A stretch of DNA of 45,114 nt, from assembly GCA_028875335.1 (NCBI GenBank), contig JAPPEF010000382.1, positions 1 through 45,114 on the forward strand. Reading direction: 5' to 3'. Position 1 is the stretch's first letter, and each line of letters opens with the position of its first letter. Both the position numbers and the translations under genes were made by a program. Shown here in pieces: positions 43,231 to 45,114 of the stretch. Below the pieces are notes generated by a model that ran no database searches, was not told the DNA's origin, and was given only the letters and a program-made list of their open reading frames with translations. Origin of the DNA: Gemmatimonadota bacterium. Lineage in GTDB: Bacteria > Latescibacterota > UBA2968 > UBA8231.

Positions 43231-44258
43231 AAGCCCTACAAATTTCCATGGTCGCCTTTGGCTTCCTGCTGCTGGGCTATCTCGTCGGTCAGCTCGGGGT
43301 CGATGAGGTTCTCCACCACTTAGACGCGATCAAGTGGGTATTCCCCCTGCTGTTGCTACCCTCGTGCGTCTGGCATCTTTCCAATACCATCGCCTGGAAC
43401 TTCGCCTTCCCGCCCGACGCTTTCAAACCGAGGCTACCCACCCTTTTTGCGGCCAAGCTAGCCGGCGAGGCGGTCAATCAACTCACGCCGCTGGCCAATC
43501 TCGGCGGCGAGCCAGTCAAGGCCTATTTGCTCACCCACCGGACGCCCGGCCCGCGCGGCATGGCCTCGGTGGTCGTTGACAAAACCGCGCAAATTGCGGT
43601 TGGCCTCTCCTTTACCGTCCTCGGCCTAGGGCTGTTGTTTTATTACCACGACGTGTCCGAGCTCATCCCCTTGGAATACCGGATCTTGTTCGCGTGCCTG
43701 CTCATCGTCAGCTTGGCAGCCTTCTGGGTCTTCTACAAGCGCCAAGAGCACATGTTCACGTCCCTGCTCAAGCTGCTCCGCTCGGCCGGCCTGCGCACCG
43801 ACATGATCGAGCGCAATATGGGGCACGCGGCGCGCATCGACACCAATATCGGCACCTTTTACCGCACCCACCGCACCCGCTTCCTCCGCGCCCTGTTCTT
43901 TCAGAGCATTGGCTGGTTTATGGGCACCTGTGAGACTTATGCCATCCTCTGGGCACTGGACGCGGGCGTTGGTTTTTGGTTTTGTTTTTTGCTCAACGCC
44001 TTGGGCGCGGTCATCAATGGATTGTTCTTCTTCATGCCCTCCAATATTGGAGTCATGGAAGGCAGCCTCGTGTTCCTGTTCTCTAGCTTGGGGTTGGACC
44101 CGTCCCTCGGCCTGTCCTTGGGTCTTACGCGCCGCATGCGCCGCGTGTTCTGGATCTTCATTGGCTGGACCTGCCTCAGCTACATGAGCCGCACCGCGCT
44201 CCAGCGCCGTCCCGCAACGGCCTTAACCATGCTTCAGGAACAAGAAAACCCGCGCTGA
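43227..44258 (+). CDS. Lysylphosphatidylglycerol synthase/AglD-type membrane protein (UPF0104)
   Basis: 343 residues from GTG 43227, which overlaps the preceding stop (GTGA) and has AGAGGA seven bases upstream; the open frame to 43089 is not needed. There are 7-8 hydrophobic segments, and the family motif appears as LAGEAVNQLTPLANLGGEPVKAYLL. NGLFFFMPSNIGVMEGSLVFLF near the C-terminus is the second conserved piece. These proteins are flippase-like integral membrane proteins of LPG synthase or dolichol-phosphate glycosyltransferase relatives. It likely moves or modifies the lipid made by the neighbour. Confidence 0.87.
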   Translation: MKALQISMVAFGFLLLGYLVGQLGVDEVLHHLDAIKWVFPLLLLPSCVWHLSNTIAWNFAFPPDAFKPRLPTLFAAKLAGEAVNQLTPLANLGGEPVKAYLLTHRTPGPRGMASVVVDKTAQIAVGLSFTVLGLGLLFYYHDVSELIPLEYRILFACLLIVSLAAFWVFYKRQEHMFTSLLKLLRSAGLRTDMIERNMGHAARIDTNIGTFYRTHRTRFLRALFFQSIGWFMGTCETYAILWALDAGVGFWFCFLLNALGAVINGLFFFMPSNIGVMEGSLVFLFSSLGLDPSLGLSLGLTRRMRRVFWIFIGWTCLSYMSRTALQRRPATALTMLQEQENPR

Positions 44259-44280
44259 CCCCGACACAAGAGATAGAGCA

Positions 44281-45030
44281 ATGCGTCGACACATACTCGC
44301 TTGCCTAGCGGGCTGCTGCGTCCTCTCTCTCTACACTGCCTCTGCCCAAGATGCACCGCCGGATGGAGGCCAGCACGAAGCCCCCCCTTACATCGTCATT
44401 GAAGACTTTGCCTCCACGCCCCTAGATAGCCTGCCCCGTGGCTGGCGCTGGCGCGACAAGGACGACGACAAACCCAAGCTCTACGCCGTCCGCGAGGCCA
44501 ACGGCCGCCGCTACCTAGCCGCGCAGGACACCGGCCACTCGGTCGTCCTCACGAAGATATTCCCTTGGGATCCCCGGCAATACCCAATTATGACTTGGTG
44601 CTGGCGCGCCGACGCCCTACCGCCGGGGGGCGACGAGCGCTATACCGAGACCAACGACAGCGCCGCTGGGGTACACGCCATTTTTTCGATCAACCTCTTC
44701 GGCATTCCGCGACAGATCAAATACGTGTGGAGCACGACCTTGGCCCCAGGCACTGTTTCTCGCCGCAAAGGCATTGCCCGCCCTTGGTTTGTCGTGCTCC
44801 AAAGCGGGCCGGAGAAGTTGGGGCAATGGCTTCAAGAGTGGGTCGATCTGGAAAAAGATCACGAGCGCATCTTGTCGTCCGACCTACCAAAAAAAACCTT
44901 TGGCATAGCGTTGCTCACCGATGCCAATGCGACCCAGGGGTACGCTGCGGCCGCCTATGCCGACTTCCGGGTCTGGCCGCGGGCGGCACTAGGGCACATC
45001 CCCAACTACTGCGCCAGCCTCCCCCCATGA
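44281..45030 (+). CDS. DUF3047 secreted/periplasmic protein
   Basis: A 249-residue protein with a signal peptide (CLAGCCVLSLYTASAQ). The body fits DUF3047: IEDFASTPLDSLPRGWRW, then RYLAAQDTGHSVVL, PIMTWCWRADALPPGGDE, and near the end FGIALLTDANATQGYAAAAYADF. The fold is probably a beta-sandwich like carbohydrate-binding domains; function unknown. It starts 22 bases after the membrane protein gene and its stop overlaps the next ATG (ATGA). Confidence 0.88.
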   Translation: MRRHILACLAGCCVLSLYTASAQDAPPDGGQHEAPPYIVIEDFASTPLDSLPRGWRWRDKDDDKPKLYAVREANGRRYLAAQDTGHSVVLTKIFPWDPRQYPIMTWCWRADALPPGGDERYTETNDSAAGVHAIFSINLFGIPRQIKYVWSTTLAPGTVSRRKGIARPWFVVLQSGPEKLGQWLQEWVDLEKDHERILSSDLPKKTFGIALLTDANATQGYAAAAYADFRVWPRAALGHIPNYCASLPP

Positions 45031-45114
45031 GGATCTGTATCGACGCCCGCTCGTTGCGAGATGTGCCCACCAGCCTCGGCCGCTACGCCGCTGATCTCGT
45101 CAGCCATATCGCCA
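45027..45114 (+). CDS. Family 4 glycosyltransferase, N-terminal fragment cut by window end
   Basis: The frame opens MRICIDARSLRDVPTSLGRY, the typical first strand of GT4 (GT-B fold) glycosyltransferases (RIxIDARxL...GxGRY). The ATG overlaps the DUF3047 stop by ATGA, so it belongs to the same operon. Only about 29 residues are visible; sugar donor and acceptor cannot be seen. Confidence 0.75.
   Translation, partial: MRICIDARSLRDVPTSLGRYAADLVSHIA

Noticed and set aside
1..45114. tRNA, rRNA, CRISPR array, insertion sequence or prophage
   Set aside because: I found no regularly spaced repeats, transposase, integrase, phage structural gene or recognisable RNA gene by reading; a covariance-model search could still find a small RNA.

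Overview
The window looks like a piece of a GC-rich, uncultured, environmental (probably aquatic or sponge-associated) bacterium of the Latescibacterota/Poribacteria/FCB-fringe type. This placement is inferred from gene content only, since no ribosomal or other marker gene is present. The clues are three Gfo/Idh/MocA oxidoreductases, a phytanoyl-CoA-dioxygenase-like enzyme, a sulfatase-fold hydrolase, a sorbosone-dehydrogenase-like propeller, pectin-related lyases, and large secreted proteins ending in the FlgD-like/Por-type C-terminal domain (NPFN..T, TPNGDG.ND, GxYxxxL). I see no rRNA, tRNA, insertion sequence or CRISPR array.

Layout. 1-2.8 kb: tail of an unknown gene, a Zn-ribbon protein, then on the minus strand a TIGR01777 epimerase and a sulfatase-fold hydrolase. 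3-8.3 kb: a HEPN-domain protein overlapping a secreted PL11 rhamnogalacturonan lyase, followed by a GH32 fructan hydrolase. 8.35-11.65 kb (minus): a tight operon of 2OG-Fe(II) oxygenase, HisC-like aminotransferase and class III aminotransferase. 11.7-14.8 kb: YdjM-type membrane protein, Gfo oxidoreductase and alpha/beta hydrolase. 15-19.75 kb: secreted sorbosone-dehydrogenase-like protein plus the first of three related discoidin-type giant secreted proteins. 19.9-22.5 kb: a small defence/stress patch with VapBC and, on the minus strand, an AAA ATPase overlapping a small TOPRIM-like protein. 22.6-24.9 kb (minus): class IV aminotransferase, PhyH oxygenase and an orphan cytochrome oxidase subunit III, translationally coupled.

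25.6-32.3 kb is a sugar-acid catabolic cluster. A five-gene minus-strand operon (DapA-family aldolase, Gfo oxidoreductase, PL22-like oligogalacturonate lyase, amidohydrolase-2 lactonase, aldo/keto reductase) diverges from an enolase-superfamily dehydratase. In family terms this is dehydrogenase, lactonase, dehydratase and aldolase, i.e. a non-phosphorylative route for a (deoxy)sugar or uronate. With PL11 and GH32 it suggests use of pectin-like or algal polysaccharide.

32.5-35.8 kb carries the conserved triad of circularly permuted ATP-grasp, alpha-E and transglutaminase proteins, then a small membrane protein. 36.4-41.8 kb (minus) holds two more members of the giant secreted family and a third Gfo enzyme. 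41.9-45.1 kb begins a lipid/glycan operon: CDP-alcohol phosphatidyltransferase with a degenerate nucleotidyltransferase-like N-terminus, LPG-synthase/AglD-type membrane protein, DUF3047 protein, and the start of a family-4 glycosyltransferase cut by the window end.

The best candidates for something undescribed are the ATPase/TOPRIM-like pair beside VapBC, the three-member secreted discoidin/FlgD-tail family, the phospholipid operon with the loop-deleted nucleotidyltransferase-like domain, and the two oxygenase-aminotransferase operons.
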